A DNA stretch of 64,000 nt from JAFALK01 sp042701975 (GCA_042701975.1 CP170561.1:4340001-4404000), one strand, 5' to 3'; positions 42,355-51,899 are shown, counted from the stretch's first letter. A program made the numbers and translations. Notes: generated by a model from the sequence alone, not told the origin.

Positions 42355-43273
42355 CCGGCGCGCGCCCGGCTGCCGCGATCAGGTACTGGGCGAGCTGGCG
42401 GCGCACCTCGTCGGCCTGATCGGCCGTCCAGGTCCTCAGGCCCCGGCCCGACTTCATGCCGACATGGCCGGCGCCGATGAGGTGGTCCAGCAACGGAGAC
42501 GGCGTCGAGTCCGAGCGCAGGTCGGGGAACAGCACCTCGTGGACCGCGCGGGTGAGCTCCAGCCCGACGAGGTCTGCGTTCTCCATCGGTCCGAGCACGG
42601 GCATGCGCATGCCGAAGCTGTTCTTGACCACCATATCGATGGCCTCGGCATCGCAGACGCCCGCTTCCACCAGCCCGATGGCCTCGCGCCACAGCGCGTG
42701 CTGCAGTCGGTTGCCGATGAAGCCTGTCACGTCGCGGTAGACCTTCACCGGCTGCTTGCCCACGGCCAGCAGCCAGTCGAAGACCTCGTTGAAGACCGCG
42801 TCGCGCGTGAACTCGCTGCGCACCACCTCCACCAACGGCACGAGGTGCGGCGGATTCCACCAGTGCGTGCCGACCAGGCGGCTGCGCGCTTCGTCGCCGA
42901 GCCGCTCGCCGATCTGCGTGATCGGAATGACCGAGGTGTTGCTGGCCAGGATGGCATGCGGTGGCGCGGCGACGGCGATCTGCGCGAAGAGCAGCTGCTT
43001 GAGCGCGAGCTTCTCAGGCGCGGCCTCGAGGACCAGATCGGCACCGGCGACGGCCGCCTCGAGGCGCGGCTCCAGCCTGATCCGGCCCACGACCGCCGCG
43101 GGATCGATGCCCTCTTCCTGCAGATTGCCGGCCACGCGTTCGAGCGCCACCTCGAGCACGGCGCTGTCCGGATCGGTGATCACCACCGGATGGCCCGCCT
43201 GCGCGAACACCTGGGCGATGCCATGGCCCATCAGGCCGGCACCGATGACGGCCACTGATTTCGACTTGTCCAT
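42341..43273 (-). CDS. 3-hydroxyacyl-CoA dehydrogenase family protein, NAD-dependent
   Basis: A 310-residue HADH-fold enzyme: Rossmann VAVIGAGLMGHGIAQVFAQA, ASNTSVIPITQIG, catalytic His in VGTHWWNPPHLVPLVEVV and FIGNRLQHALWREAIGLVEA. The HWWNPPH form is typical of members that oxidise free 3-hydroxy acids or short 3-hydroxyacyl-CoAs (lambda-crystallin, carnitine dehydrogenase relatives) as well as 3-hydroxybutyryl-CoA. It lies seven bases after tannase B and closes the copy-B minus-strand operon. With the cleavage enzyme at 57702 it suggests a beta-hydroxy to beta-keto route. Confidence 0.85.
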   Translation of the reverse strand: MDKSKSVAVIGAGLMGHGIAQVFAQAGHPVVITDPDSAVLEVALERVAGNLQEEGIDPAAVVGRIRLEPRLEAAVAGADLVLEAAPEKLALKQLLFAQIAVAAPPHAILASNTSVIPITQIGERLGDEARSRLVGTHWWNPPHLVPLVEVVRSEFTRDAVFNEVFDWLLAVGKQPVKVYRDVTGFIGNRLQHALWREAIGLVEAGVCDAEAIDMVVKNSFGMRMPVLGPMENADLVGLELTRAVHEVLFPDLRSDSTPSPLLDHLIGAGHVGMKSGRGLRTWTADQADEVRRQLAQYLIAAAGRAPVTSR

Positions 43274-43280
43274 CGCCTGC

Positions 43281-44996
43281 TTACTGGTTGGCGCAGACGA
43301 AGGACTCGGCGGCGTTCACGTCACCCGACCCCTTGTACTTCGGCCACAGCGGGTACTCACACAGCGGGCGCTTGCGGCCCGGCACGCCCACGGTGTCGGT
43401 AGTGACCTGCTGGCGCGGCGCCACGCCCTGCTCCACCCACTGCTCCAGCACGGTCAGCGAATCCCAGGTGGCGTTGAACGCCGTGCTCAGCGCGTGGCCG
43501 TAGCCCGGCACCTCGTAGTAGCGCGCAAAACCCTGGACTCCAGCCGGGCCGAACTGCGCCTGCAGCTTCTGGAAGTAGAACTCGGTGGAGCGCGTGCTCA
43601 CCAGCACGTCGGCCATGCCGTGGGCCATCAGGAGCTTGCCGCCGCGGGCGACGAAGCGCGAGAGATCGCTGCTCACGTCGAGCTGGGCGCTGAGCGCGCT
43701 CATGCGCCCGGCCCACGGGCCGGGGTTCTCGGGATCGAAGTTCAGCGAGTTGAACGCCGGATCGCGCGTGATGGCGTAGCGCACCACGGCATCCTCCTGC
43801 CGGCTGCCGTAGGGTGCACCGGCGGGCATGGGAAAGGTCGGCTGCACAGTGCCGAAGTTCAGGAAGGTCACGAGCGGCTCATAGGGCGAAGGATTGCTGG
43901 CCTCGCCCATGTCCGAACCCCAGAGGTTCATGCCGGGGTAGCCGGTCAGGCCGCTGGCCAGCGGCGTGTTCAGGCGCATGTCACCGTCGTTGATCTGCTG
44001 GAGCGCGCGGATCTGCACATCGGACAGGCAGGCATCGCCGGCCGCCGCGCCACCCGGGCAGCGCAGCGGCTTGCCGTTCACCGTCGCCTTCATCGGATCG
44101 AAGACCGCGTTGCAGCGCACGGGGTTGCTGACGAGGCCGTCCTTCAAGCCGTCCAGCGCATCGCAGGCTTCGAGCCCTGCCTGGCGCAGGAGCACGCGCT
44201 GGGCCATCGACGGGTACGCGCCCGGCTGCGCCAGGATGCGGCTGATGCGGTGGATGCCCATCATGGCGGTCAGCTGGTTCCAGCCCGGGTACCAGGCGAT
44301 GGCGCCGTCCCAGTCTTCGGGCCAGCGCTGGATGGCCTGCAGGGTCTCGCGGCCGCCGGTCGAGCCGCCGGCGAAGTAGGCCTTCTTCGGCGCGCCAGCT
44401 GCATAACGCGCAGTCAACAGGTACAGCGCGGCGTCGTGCGTCTTCTTGATCGAATGGCCGGCGAAGTTCTGCAGGGCTTCGTCGTTGAGCAGGAACTCGC
44501 CTTCCAGCGATCCCTCCAGCCAGCTCGGGTTCTTGGCCTGGTGGCCCGAATCGCTGGAGAAGGTGGCGTAGCCGCGGCCCAGCGGCGTGAGCTGGTCGAC
44601 CGGCCCTGCCGACACCTGGCCGGCCACGTTCGGGATGGTGCCGGTGAAGCCGCCGCCGCCGAACATCACGACCTTGTGGTTCCACTGCGCCGGCATGGCC
44701 ACGCGGATCATGATGCTGGGCGCGTTCGGGTCCACGGGCGCGATGGCGGCCGTGACCTTGCAGTACTCAGGCAGGGCCGCAGCCCCGCTGCCGACGGCCG
44801 GCACGAGCACGGCCTCGGTCACGCGGCCGCCCTGCGTGGGCAAGGCGATGGCGTCGGCAGGAATCGCCATGCCGGCAAGCTGTTCGCAGCGCAGCGGCTG
44901 GGCGGCCTTGCGGGCGGGAGCGGCCTGCGCGCTGTGGGCGGCCAGGGTCGTCAGGCAGGCCAGCGAGGCCAGCGCAAAGGAGTAAGCAGATCTCAT
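43281..44996 (-). CDS. Tannase/feruloyl-esterase-family hydrolase, copy B
   Basis: A 571-residue secreted enzyme. The start at 44996 follows TGAGG and gives signal peptide MRSAYSFALASLACLTTLAA, cleaved near AQA. Motifs: VMFGGGGFTGTIPN, nucleophile Ser212 in YFAGGSTGGRET, LMAHGMADVLVS, YYEVPGYGHA. Cysteines at the N-terminus (RCEQLAGM) and around SDVQIRALQ fit the family disulfides. Paralogue of the copy-A enzyme, but with an intact signal peptide. Expected to hydrolyse an aromatic or depside-type ester outside the inner membrane. Confidence 0.88.
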   Translation of the reverse strand: MRSAYSFALASLACLTTLAAHSAQAAPARKAAQPLRCEQLAGMAIPADAIALPTQGGRVTEAVLVPAVGSGAAALPEYCKVTAAIAPVDPNAPSIMIRVAMPAQWNHKVVMFGGGGFTGTIPNVAGQVSAGPVDQLTPLGRGYATFSSDSGHQAKNPSWLEGSLEGEFLLNDEALQNFAGHSIKKTHDAALYLLTARYAAGAPKKAYFAGGSTGGRETLQAIQRWPEDWDGAIAWYPGWNQLTAMMGIHRISRILAQPGAYPSMAQRVLLRQAGLEACDALDGLKDGLVSNPVRCNAVFDPMKATVNGKPLRCPGGAAAGDACLSDVQIRALQQINDGDMRLNTPLASGLTGYPGMNLWGSDMGEASNPSPYEPLVTFLNFGTVQPTFPMPAGAPYGSRQEDAVVRYAITRDPAFNSLNFDPENPGPWAGRMSALSAQLDVSSDLSRFVARGGKLLMAHGMADVLVSTRSTEFYFQKLQAQFGPAGVQGFARYYEVPGYGHALSTAFNATWDSLTVLEQWVEQGVAPRQQVTTDTVGVPGRKRPLCEYPLWPKYKGSGDVNAAESFVCANQ

Positions 44997-45030
44997 CGAA
45001 ACCTCAGGAATGCAATGCAAGGATGTAAGT

Positions 45031-45750
45031 TCAGGCCGCGCTGGCCCGCGCGCGCAGCTGCTCGTGCGCCACGATCTGGACGCCCGCCGGGCTGAGGCGG
45101 ATCACGCCCTCGCGCTCCAGTTGCCGCAGCACGCCGTTGACGCGCTGGCGCGAGGCACCGACCAGGCCGCCCAGGTCCGACTGCGCAAAACGCAGCGCGA
45201 TGGACGAACCGCGCGGCTCGTCCACGCCGAAGACACGCTCCAGATTCAGAAGCTGCTTGGCCAGGCGCTGTTCCAGCGTGAGCGACTGGATGTCGGCCAC
45301 CTGCTCGAACATGATGCGCAGCCGCGCACATTGCACGCGCAGCAAGGCACGCAGCAGCTCGGGATGCCGGCCGCACAGATCGTGGAAATCCGCGCCCGCG
45401 ATGCACAGCAGCTTGGTCCGTCCTTGCGCGCAAGCGTCGTGCGTCATCGGCCGGCCGTCGACGAGCTCGACCTCGCCGAGCCAGCCGCCCGGATGGATGA
45501 AGGCCGAGATGACGGAGCGGCCGCAGTGCGTCCACTGGCTCAGGCGGATCGAGCCGCGCACGACGCAATACCAACTGTCCGGCGCCTCGCCTTGCGCAAA
45601 GATGCGCTCGCCGTGCCGGGCATAGCGGACCTGGGCGCGGCCGAGGATGTCCTGCTGCAGCGCGGGCGAGAGCCGGCCGAACCACGGCGCCGACTGCACG
45701 GCGCGCAGCTCGTCCGCAAGCAGGGATGATGAAGACTTGGAATCGGTCAT
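45031..45750 (-). CDS. Crp/Fnr-family transcriptional regulator
   Basis: A 239-residue regulator. Residues 20-140 are a cyclic-nucleotide-binding-type beta-roll (GERIFAQGEAPDSWYCVVRG; HPGGWLGEVELVDGRP), then the dimer helix and an HTH: LRFAQSDLGGLVGASRQRVN. The cAMP-contact Arg-Ser of true Crp is replaced by MTHDA and the Fnr N-terminal Cys cluster is absent, so the effector is unknown. Its start overlaps the carboxylesterase-B stop by four bases, so it is made from the same mRNA as the enzymes it may control. Confidence 0.88.
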   Translation of the reverse strand: MTDSKSSSSLLADELRAVQSAPWFGRLSPALQQDILGRAQVRYARHGERIFAQGEAPDSWYCVVRGSIRLSQWTHCGRSVISAFIHPGGWLGEVELVDGRPMTHDACAQGRTKLLCIAGADFHDLCGRHPELLRALLRVQCARLRIMFEQVADIQSLTLEQRLAKQLLNLERVFGVDEPRGSSIALRFAQSDLGGLVGASRQRVNGVLRQLEREGVIRLSPAGVQIVAHEQLRARASAA

Positions 45751-47483
45751 CGTGTCACCGTGATGCGTTTGGCGGTCGGGGAGGCATCGAACAAGAGGCT
45801 GCGGGGCCAGGCCGGCCAGTCCACGCCCAGGGCCGCGTCATTCGGATCGCCCTTGCGCGCGAAGGCGCCGATGGAGCGCATCATGGCGTCGGATAGCGCC
45901 AGGCGCCCGGCTTCGTTGGCCTTGTTGAACAGCAGCCTGGACAGCACCGAGGGGCCGAAGTTGCCGAAGGCGAAGAACAGGTCGAATGCGTGCGAAGCGC
46001 CGTAGATCTCGTTGAACGGCGCGGGCGCCTGCGACCAGTCGAAGCGGTAGTGCCAGACCTGCGCCTGCCGGCTGCGCAGTGCGTTCAGCGCGCTGTCGCG
46101 CAGCGGCGAGAACCAGTAGTCGTTCAGGAACTGGGTGCGCGCATTGAAGCCGGTGCCTGGGGCGTTGACGGGCAGGTAGCGCGCCGGGATCCATTGCTCG
46201 ATGCGCAGCTGCGGCGGCGCGTCGGGGTCGTAGCGCGCGGCCAGCGCGAACAGCTCGGTGTCGCTGAGCATGCGCCCGCTCACACCGCCCAGGGCCGGCG
46301 ACAGGGCCAGCAGGCTGGCGAAGAGCTTGGTCTCGTCGCGGGTGTTGCCAGCCAGCACCGGCACCTGCAGGTAGCGGCCGCCGCGAATCGCGCCGATCGG
46401 ATCCTTGGACATCACGAGCCCGTCGGCGATCGGGCCGGACGAGGCACGGTTGACGGCCTTGAGCGGCTTGAGCAGTTGGGCCAGCACGGTGTCGGTGCTT
46501 TTGCCGCGCAGGTAGGCCGCCAGCTCTTCCGCCTTGTGCGCTTCGATGTAGGCGCGGGCGGCGCCTTCGTCGCGCGCCAGGCCATCATTGATCAGCAGAT
46601 GCACGAGCAGCAGCCGCGCCTGCTCGTCGAAATAGGCCGGATCGAGCAGCACAGGCACGGCGCCCGGCGGCAGGTCCTCAGCGCGCGAGATGCCGCCGCT
46701 CATGGGCAGCACGCGGTGCGCCAGGCGGGGCTGGGCCTGCAGCATCAGCGGCGAAGTCAGCAAGGCATAAACGTTGACGGCGCCGGCCGACTCGCCCATC
46801 AGCGTGACGTTGGCGGGATCACCGCCAAAGGCCGCGATCTCGCGCTGCACGAACTTCAGCGCGTGCAGGATGTCCAGCAGCGCGAAGTTGCCCGAGTCTT
46901 CTTCAGCGTTGCCGGTCCGCAGCTGCGGCGAGCGGAAGAAGCCGAAGATGCCTAACCGGTAATTCACCGTGACCACGACCGCATCGGCCGTGCGCGCCAA
47001 CGCGGCGCCGTCGTAGAGCGGATCGGCCGTGTAGCCCGAGACATTGCTGCCGCCGTGCACGAAGACGATGACGGGCAGCTGCTCGCGCTGGGTCGCCGGG
47101 CGCCAGACGTTGAGGTAGAGGCAGTCCTCCGAGCCCACGGTCTGGTCGAGGCTGGTGGCGATGGTCTCGTCGTAGCGGTTGTTGCGGCCCGGGCCATCGA
47201 GCCGGCCCGAAGACGCGCAGGCCGAGCCAAACTGCTGCGCGGCCCGCGGCTTGGCCCAGGGCGCGGGATCGACGGGCGAGCGCCATCGCAGCCCGCCCAC
47301 CGGCGCCTGCGCGAAGGGCACACCCTTCCAGACGTAGGTGCCGCTGGCGGCCGAGTCGTCGTTGCCGACGATTTCGCCCAGCGAAATGGCGCGGACGGTG
47401 GGTGCTGCTGCAGGCTCGCCCGCGAAGGCGAGCCCGCTGAACACCATCAGCGCTGCGGCGAGGATGCTGGAAGTGCGCCCCAT
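45747..47483 (-). CDS. Secreted type-B carboxylesterase, copy B
   Basis: A 578-residue paralogue of the enzyme at 33512. Signal peptide MGRTSSILAAALMVFSGLAF, cleaved at AFA. Motifs: TYVWKGVPFAQAPVGGLRW, SEDCLYLNVW, oxyanion FVHGGSN, nucleophile Ser232 in LMGESAGAVNVYAL, and His in YGASHAFDLFFAFGNFG. All catalytic elements are intact. It follows the TonB receptor by 14 bp and is translationally coupled to the Crp/Fnr gene downstream. Confidence 0.9.
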   Translation of the reverse strand: MGRTSSILAAALMVFSGLAFAGEPAAAPTVRAISLGEIVGNDDSAASGTYVWKGVPFAQAPVGGLRWRSPVDPAPWAKPRAAQQFGSACASSGRLDGPGRNNRYDETIATSLDQTVGSEDCLYLNVWRPATQREQLPVIVFVHGGSNVSGYTADPLYDGAALARTADAVVVTVNYRLGIFGFFRSPQLRTGNAEEDSGNFALLDILHALKFVQREIAAFGGDPANVTLMGESAGAVNVYALLTSPLMLQAQPRLAHRVLPMSGGISRAEDLPPGAVPVLLDPAYFDEQARLLLVHLLINDGLARDEGAARAYIEAHKAEELAAYLRGKSTDTVLAQLLKPLKAVNRASSGPIADGLVMSKDPIGAIRGGRYLQVPVLAGNTRDETKLFASLLALSPALGGVSGRMLSDTELFALAARYDPDAPPQLRIEQWIPARYLPVNAPGTGFNARTQFLNDYWFSPLRDSALNALRSRQAQVWHYRFDWSQAPAPFNEIYGASHAFDLFFAFGNFGPSVLSRLLFNKANEAGRLALSDAMMRSIGAFARKGDPNDAALGVDWPAWPRSLLFDASPTAKRITVTR

Positions 47484-47497
47484 GCCCGGCCCTTTTC

Positions 47498-49696
47498 TCA
47501 GAAGAACTTCGTGATGCGCACGCCGTACTGGCGCGGCGCGCCAGGGTAGCGCAGGCCGGCCGTGATGGCCGAGGTGTAGCGGCTGTCGCTCAGGTTGGTG
47601 CTGTAGACGCTGGCCGTGTAGTCACCGCGCTCGAAGTCGATCTGCGCGCTGGTGAGATTGCGGCTGCCCAGGCGATCGCCAAGCGTGCGGTTCTCGAAGA
47701 GCGTGGCCCATTGCGCCGAGACGTGCGCGTAGTTGATGCGCGGCGTGATCACGGTGTCGCCGACGGTGAAGCGGCGCTCCAGGCCGAAGTTGTAGGTCAG
47801 CTCCGGCGCGTAGGTCTGCTGGTGACCGGACAGGTTGATGCAGCTCGCGCTGCCCGGGCCCTTCACCGGATCGCAGGCCGCCACGGCCGGGACGCGCGGA
47901 TCGGTGGCGAAGAAGGCGCCCAGCGAACTGCTCATCCAGCCGACGTTGGCGCGCAGCGACCAGCCATCGCCCAGCTGCGCCTGCAGCTGCTGCTCGACGC
48001 CGTAGATCTTGGTGGCGTTGGGCGTGTTGACCTCGACACCGAAGACGGGAATGGCCGGATAGCCGATCGTGACCTGGAAGTTCTTGTAGTCGTTGTAGAA
48101 CACCGAGGTCTGCGTCGTCAGGTGGCCGCCGAGCCAGCTGGCTTTCCAGCCGACTTCGGAGGAGGTGACCTTCTCGGCGTCGAAGGCCGAGGCCGGGCCC
48201 AAGCCCACCGGCACGTTCAGGCCACCGGGGCGGTTGGCGCTGGCGACGAAGGCGTACAGGAAGTGATCCTTGTTGAGCGTCCAGTTCAGCGCGACCTTGC
48301 CCGAGAGCCCTTCGAAGTTCACCGACTGGCGCTGCGACAGCGGCAAGCCGTACTGCTGGATGTCGAGGTTCAGCGAGTGGTGGGTCTTGGAGTAGCGGCT
48401 GTCGACGACGAGCTTGAGGTCCTCCGTCAGCTGGTAGGCCACCTGGCCGAAGAAGGCGCGCGTGCGGCTCGGCGTGTTGCCGTAGAAGCTGTAGACGGTG
48501 AGCGGGCTGCTCGTCACGCCGCTGTACAGATTGCCCGGCAGCACGATGAACTCGTCCTTGTTGGCGTAGGCGCCCAGCACCCAGGTCAAGGGACCGGCGT
48601 CCGGCGAGATCAGGTTGAACTCCTGCGAGTAGAGCTTCTCGTCCGTCGAGTCGTAGAAGACGCTGCTGGCGGTGGCAGTGCCGTCGAGGTCGCCCGAGTA
48701 GGCGGTGTTGCCCCCCTGGCGGCCAGTGACGGAGCGGAACTTCATGCCGTTGTCGAAGGTGTACTCCACCTTCAGCACCGAGCGACCGAAGCGGTCGCGC
48801 GCCATCTGGTAGGCATTGGACGAGACGGAGAAGGGATCGCTCGTCGTCAATGCGACCGGGCCGGCCGGGTAGCCGCCCATGTTGATGTTGTTGAGATCGC
48901 TCTTGAACAACACCGAGAGCTGCGGGCTCGGCTTCCACAGCAGGCCCAGGCGCACGCTCTTGGCGTTCAGGGCACCGTCGCCGCCCGTGTAGGGGCCGCT
49001 GATCTTCCAGAAGCTGTCGCGCTTCTCGGTGTTGAAGGCGATGCGCGCCGCCAGCGTGCTGCTGATCGGCAGGTTGACCGCGCCCTGAACGCCGATGTCG
49101 CTGTAGTTGCCGAACTGGCCCAGCAGGTAGCCGGTGGTGCCGCCGTTGATGATGGGATCGTTCGAATCGACGATCACCGCGCCGCCGGTGGCGTTCTGGC
49201 CACCGAACGTGCCTTGCGGCCCGCGCAGGATCTGCACCGAGGCGATGTCGTAGTACGGCTCGGAGGTGAAGTAGCCGGGCGAGGTGGCCACGCCATCGCG
49301 GTAGGTGATAACGCCGGTCTTGGTCTGCGTGTTGGTTTCGGCCTTGCCGATGCCGCGGATGGTGATGTTGAGGCCCTGGCCGTAGTTGTTGGCCGCCGTC
49401 GAGGGCGTCACGAACTGCAGCTGGTCGATGATGCCGACGCCCGACTTCAGCAGGTCGTCGCCCGAGAGCACGGTGGCCGACAGCGAGGACTTTTGCAGCG
49501 GCGCCGAGCGGCGTTCGGCCGTGATGACGACCGTGTCCAGCGTGGCCTGCTCGGCCTTCTCCGCCTTGTCGGCCTTCTCCGTCTTTTGGGTCTTGTCAGC
49601 GTCCGCCGTCTGGGCATGCGCGAGGGCGCACCAGGGCAGCGCAACCAACGCCAGTGCAAGCCGGCGGCTGCGGCCTTGTCGAGATTTCGTCTTCAT
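47498..49696 (-). CDS. TonB-dependent receptor, copy B of the ester island
   Basis: A 732-residue receptor; the start at 49696 has GGAG upstream and yields signal peptide SRRLALALVALPWCALAHA. A charged linker rich in Lys/Ala/Asp/Glu leads to LDTVVITAERRSAPLQ. Plug motifs match copy A nearly word for word (LQFVTPSTAANNYGQGLNIT; VQILRGPQGTFGGQNATGGA), while the barrel and the linker are more diverged; it ends ITKFF. First gene of the copy-B minus-strand operon (receptor, carboxylesterase, Crp/Fnr, tannase, HADH). Confidence 0.9.
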   Translation of the reverse strand: MKTKSRQGRSRRLALALVALPWCALAHAQTADADKTQKTEKADKAEKAEQATLDTVVITAERRSAPLQKSSLSATVLSGDDLLKSGVGIIDQLQFVTPSTAANNYGQGLNITIRGIGKAETNTQTKTGVITYRDGVATSPGYFTSEPYYDIASVQILRGPQGTFGGQNATGGAVIVDSNDPIINGGTTGYLLGQFGNYSDIGVQGAVNLPISSTLAARIAFNTEKRDSFWKISGPYTGGDGALNAKSVRLGLLWKPSPQLSVLFKSDLNNINMGGYPAGPVALTTSDPFSVSSNAYQMARDRFGRSVLKVEYTFDNGMKFRSVTGRQGGNTAYSGDLDGTATASSVFYDSTDEKLYSQEFNLISPDAGPLTWVLGAYANKDEFIVLPGNLYSGVTSSPLTVYSFYGNTPSRTRAFFGQVAYQLTEDLKLVVDSRYSKTHHSLNLDIQQYGLPLSQRQSVNFEGLSGKVALNWTLNKDHFLYAFVASANRPGGLNVPVGLGPASAFDAEKVTSSEVGWKASWLGGHLTTQTSVFYNDYKNFQVTIGYPAIPVFGVEVNTPNATKIYGVEQQLQAQLGDGWSLRANVGWMSSSLGAFFATDPRVPAVAACDPVKGPGSASCINLSGHQQTYAPELTYNFGLERRFTVGDTVITPRINYAHVSAQWATLFENRTLGDRLGSRNLTSAQIDFERGDYTASVYSTNLSDSRYTSAITAGLRYPGAPRQYGVRITKFF

Positions 49697-49766
49697 GGGT
49701 CTCCTCGTTTCCGTTCTTGTGGGTGATTTGTCGGAAGCAAGTCTGTCCGGGCCGCTGCGGCGCCTC

Positions 49767-49784
49767 AATGTCGGCCGCTGACAT
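49767..49784. promoter_or_regulatory. TGT-N9-ACA inverted repeat, site 3
   Basis: AATGT (49767-49771) and ACAT (49781-49784) flank nine bases in the gap before the copy-B TonB receptor, about 73 bp from its start. Same spacing as the three other island sites and the same outer bases as site 1. Confidence 0.45.
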
Positions 49785-49845
49785 GAACACCCCCTCGAAA
49801 ATATGAATCATTGACAGTGCGGGCTTGAGAGCGGGGCGCGATCCC

Positions 49846-51783
49846 TCAGTTCTTCAGGCTCCACAGCCGCAGCGCCACATGGATTTCCAGCGCGCGCGAG
49901 GCCTGGCCCCAGTGGCCCAGCAGGTTCTCGATGCTGGCCAGACGCTGGCGCACGGTGTTGACGTGGACATCCAGGCGCTGTGCGGTGATCTTGGCGTTCT
50001 GGTTGCAGTCGAAGTAGCTGAGAAGGGTCGAGGCCAGCTCGGTGTGGCGCTTGCTGTCGTACTGGAGCAGCGGGCCAATGCTGGCTTCCAGGAACTGCTC
50101 CAGGCTGCCGAGGTCGTGGGTCTCGAACAGCGTGGAGTACAGCGCCAGCTCGTTCTGGCTGATGAGCTGGCCGCGCACGCCCAATCGGCCGAGCACGCCC
50201 AGCGCGCGCTTGAGCGCGGCGTAGAGCGCCGGCAGTTCGGCCGGCGAGGCGGTCGGCCGCGACAGCACGCCGCGGTAGGTGGCGCCTGCCTCGCGCCGCG
50301 CCCAGTCGGCAAAAGCCTGGCGCATCTCCAGCGCGCGCGTGGTCGAGCAGATGAGGGCCAGCGCGCCGTCCATCTCGTCGAGCAGGCAGCGCTCCATGGC
50401 GCCGTGCTGCAGCAGGCGGCGAGCGGCGTAGGCGGCGCCGGGGCTTTCGAGCTCGACCAGCATCAGCGTCACGGGCGCGTCGAGATCCAGGCCGAAGCGC
50501 TCGGTCCGCTTGGACAAGCCTTCGAGCTCGCCCTGGCGCGGCGAGAGCAAGGCGCGCAGCAGGGCCGACATGTCGCGGCTCTTGCTGGCCTCCTGGCGCT
50601 CCTGCGAGAGCAGCATGATGCCGATTACGCTGGAGCTGCGCTCGAAGGTGCGCTCTTCCACTTCGGCCAGCGGCTGGCGATGGAACAGGGCCAGCGCGCC
50701 GAGCATGTCGTCGCCGCCGATCACGGGCATGACGCGGCAGGTCTCGCCGTCGATCTCGTAGGCCGGCATAGAGCGGCCAGCCTGGCGCGCTTGGCGCAGG
50801 GCGCGCGTCAATTCGGCGCTGTGCTCACCGTGCGGTTGGTAACGCTGGGCGGCGGCGCCCTCGTAGCCTTCGGCCGCGCCCTGGCTGATGACCTGCGCGG
50901 CCTCGTCCAGCACCAACACACTGCCGCCCAGCAGGCTGGCCACGGTCTGCGTGAGCGTGGCGAGCGAGGCGCCGCGTGCCAGCAGTGAGGTGATCTGCGC
51001 GTGGGCGTCGGCAGCCGCCTGCACGCCGCGGGCGTGGCGTTCGAGCTCGGCGTGGGCGGCGTCGGCCTTGGCCAGCGCGTGGTTGATGCGCTCGAAGTCG
51101 CGCGCGTTCTTCAGGGCCACGGCAGCGTACGTGGCCAGCGTGCAAAGAATGGCAATGTTCTGCGTCGTGTGCACGCGCGGGTAGCGGTTGGCCGCGAACA
51201 GCAGGCCGATGACCTGGTCCTGCCAGATCAGCGGCACGCCGACCATGGCGGCAATGCCTTCGGCGCGGAAGATGTCGTCGAACTTCGGATCGTGCGGGAA
51301 GCGGTTGTCGTGCAGGTAGTCGGCCGTGGCAAAGGGCTTGCGCGTCGCCATGACGATACTGGCCGTGCCGCGGTCACTGCGGATGCCCATGGCCACGCTG
51401 CTGTCCGTCAGCCCGCCCTCCAGGGCCAACGACTGGAACACCCCGCGCTCCTCGTCCAGGGCCGAGATCCAGGCCATGTCCGCGCCGAGCAGGTTGCGCG
51501 CCCGGGTGACGATGGCGGCCAGCAGGTTGTCCAGATCCAGGCGGCTGGACAGGTCCTGGGCAGACTCCATCACCGCCAGCATGCCCTGCTCGCGCTGCTG
51601 GAGCAGTTCCAGCCGGTTGCGCACCGCCATCGCCATCCGCACGCTTTCCACCAGCCGGGTCTTGCCCGGGTAGTCTGGGGGTAAGCCCTCGGCCTCGGCC
51701 ATGCGCAAGGCAAAGTCCTCGGCAGCAGCGCCTTGGTGCAGCAGCGCGGTCACGCTGCTCAGGATTTTTTCGCCCGTTTCCAT
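49846..51783 (-). CDS. GAF-domain / PucR-type transcriptional regulator, copy B
   Basis: A 645-residue paralogue of the regulator at 37165. The start at 51783 follows GGAGG with five-base spacing. Domain order is the same: GAF (ARNLLGADMAWISALDEERG), linker, sensor-like region (SLATLTQTVASLLGGSVLVL), CdaR-like fold and PucR HTH: YFDCNQNAKITAQRLDVHVN followed by TVRQRLASIENLL. Diverges from the copy-B SDR/transporter operon, and the minus-strand operon with the receptor starts just after it. Likely the activator of copy B. Confidence 0.85.
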   Translation of the reverse strand: METGEKILSSVTALLHQGAAAEDFALRMAEAEGLPPDYPGKTRLVESVRMAMAVRNRLELLQQREQGMLAVMESAQDLSSRLDLDNLLAAIVTRARNLLGADMAWISALDEERGVFQSLALEGGLTDSSVAMGIRSDRGTASIVMATRKPFATADYLHDNRFPHDPKFDDIFRAEGIAAMVGVPLIWQDQVIGLLFAANRYPRVHTTQNIAILCTLATYAAVALKNARDFERINHALAKADAAHAELERHARGVQAAADAHAQITSLLARGASLATLTQTVASLLGGSVLVLDEAAQVISQGAAEGYEGAAAQRYQPHGEHSAELTRALRQARQAGRSMPAYEIDGETCRVMPVIGGDDMLGALALFHRQPLAEVEERTFERSSSVIGIMLLSQERQEASKSRDMSALLRALLSPRQGELEGLSKRTERFGLDLDAPVTLMLVELESPGAAYAARRLLQHGAMERCLLDEMDGALALICSTTRALEMRQAFADWARREAGATYRGVLSRPTASPAELPALYAALKRALGVLGRLGVRGQLISQNELALYSTLFETHDLGSLEQFLEASIGPLLQYDSKRHTELASTLLSYFDCNQNAKITAQRLDVHVNTVRQRLASIENLLGHWGQASRALEIHVALRLWSLKN

Positions 51784-51882
51784 GGGGGCCTCCGTCCTCA
51801 CAAGGGGCTGGAGGGTAGCAGAGCCTTTCCCTACAAACTCCGCGGAAACCTGGCGTTAGATGACACAAGGAATCCCCTCTTT

Positions 51883-51899
51883 GTGTAGGCAGACGACAT
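51883..51899. promoter_or_regulatory. TGT-N9-ACA inverted repeat, site 4
   Basis: TGT (51884-51886) and ACA (51896-51898), followed by T, lie in the divergent gap between regulator B and the SDR, 71-85 bp before the SDR start. Bases after it (GGGC-x-GC, then a GCACTTT stretch) also resemble those after site 2, showing that the two divergent promoters share ancestry. Confidence 0.45.

Noticed and set aside
43281..44996. Tannase-family enzymes as MHETase (PET degradation)
   Set aside because: MHETase is in this family, but the substrate-binding lid residues cannot be judged by eye, and no PETase-like cutinase or terephthalate dioxygenase genes are present in the window.
42756..45095. A plus-strand open frame of 779 codons opposite HADH and tannase B
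   Set aside because: Antisense to two genes with complete catalytic motifs.
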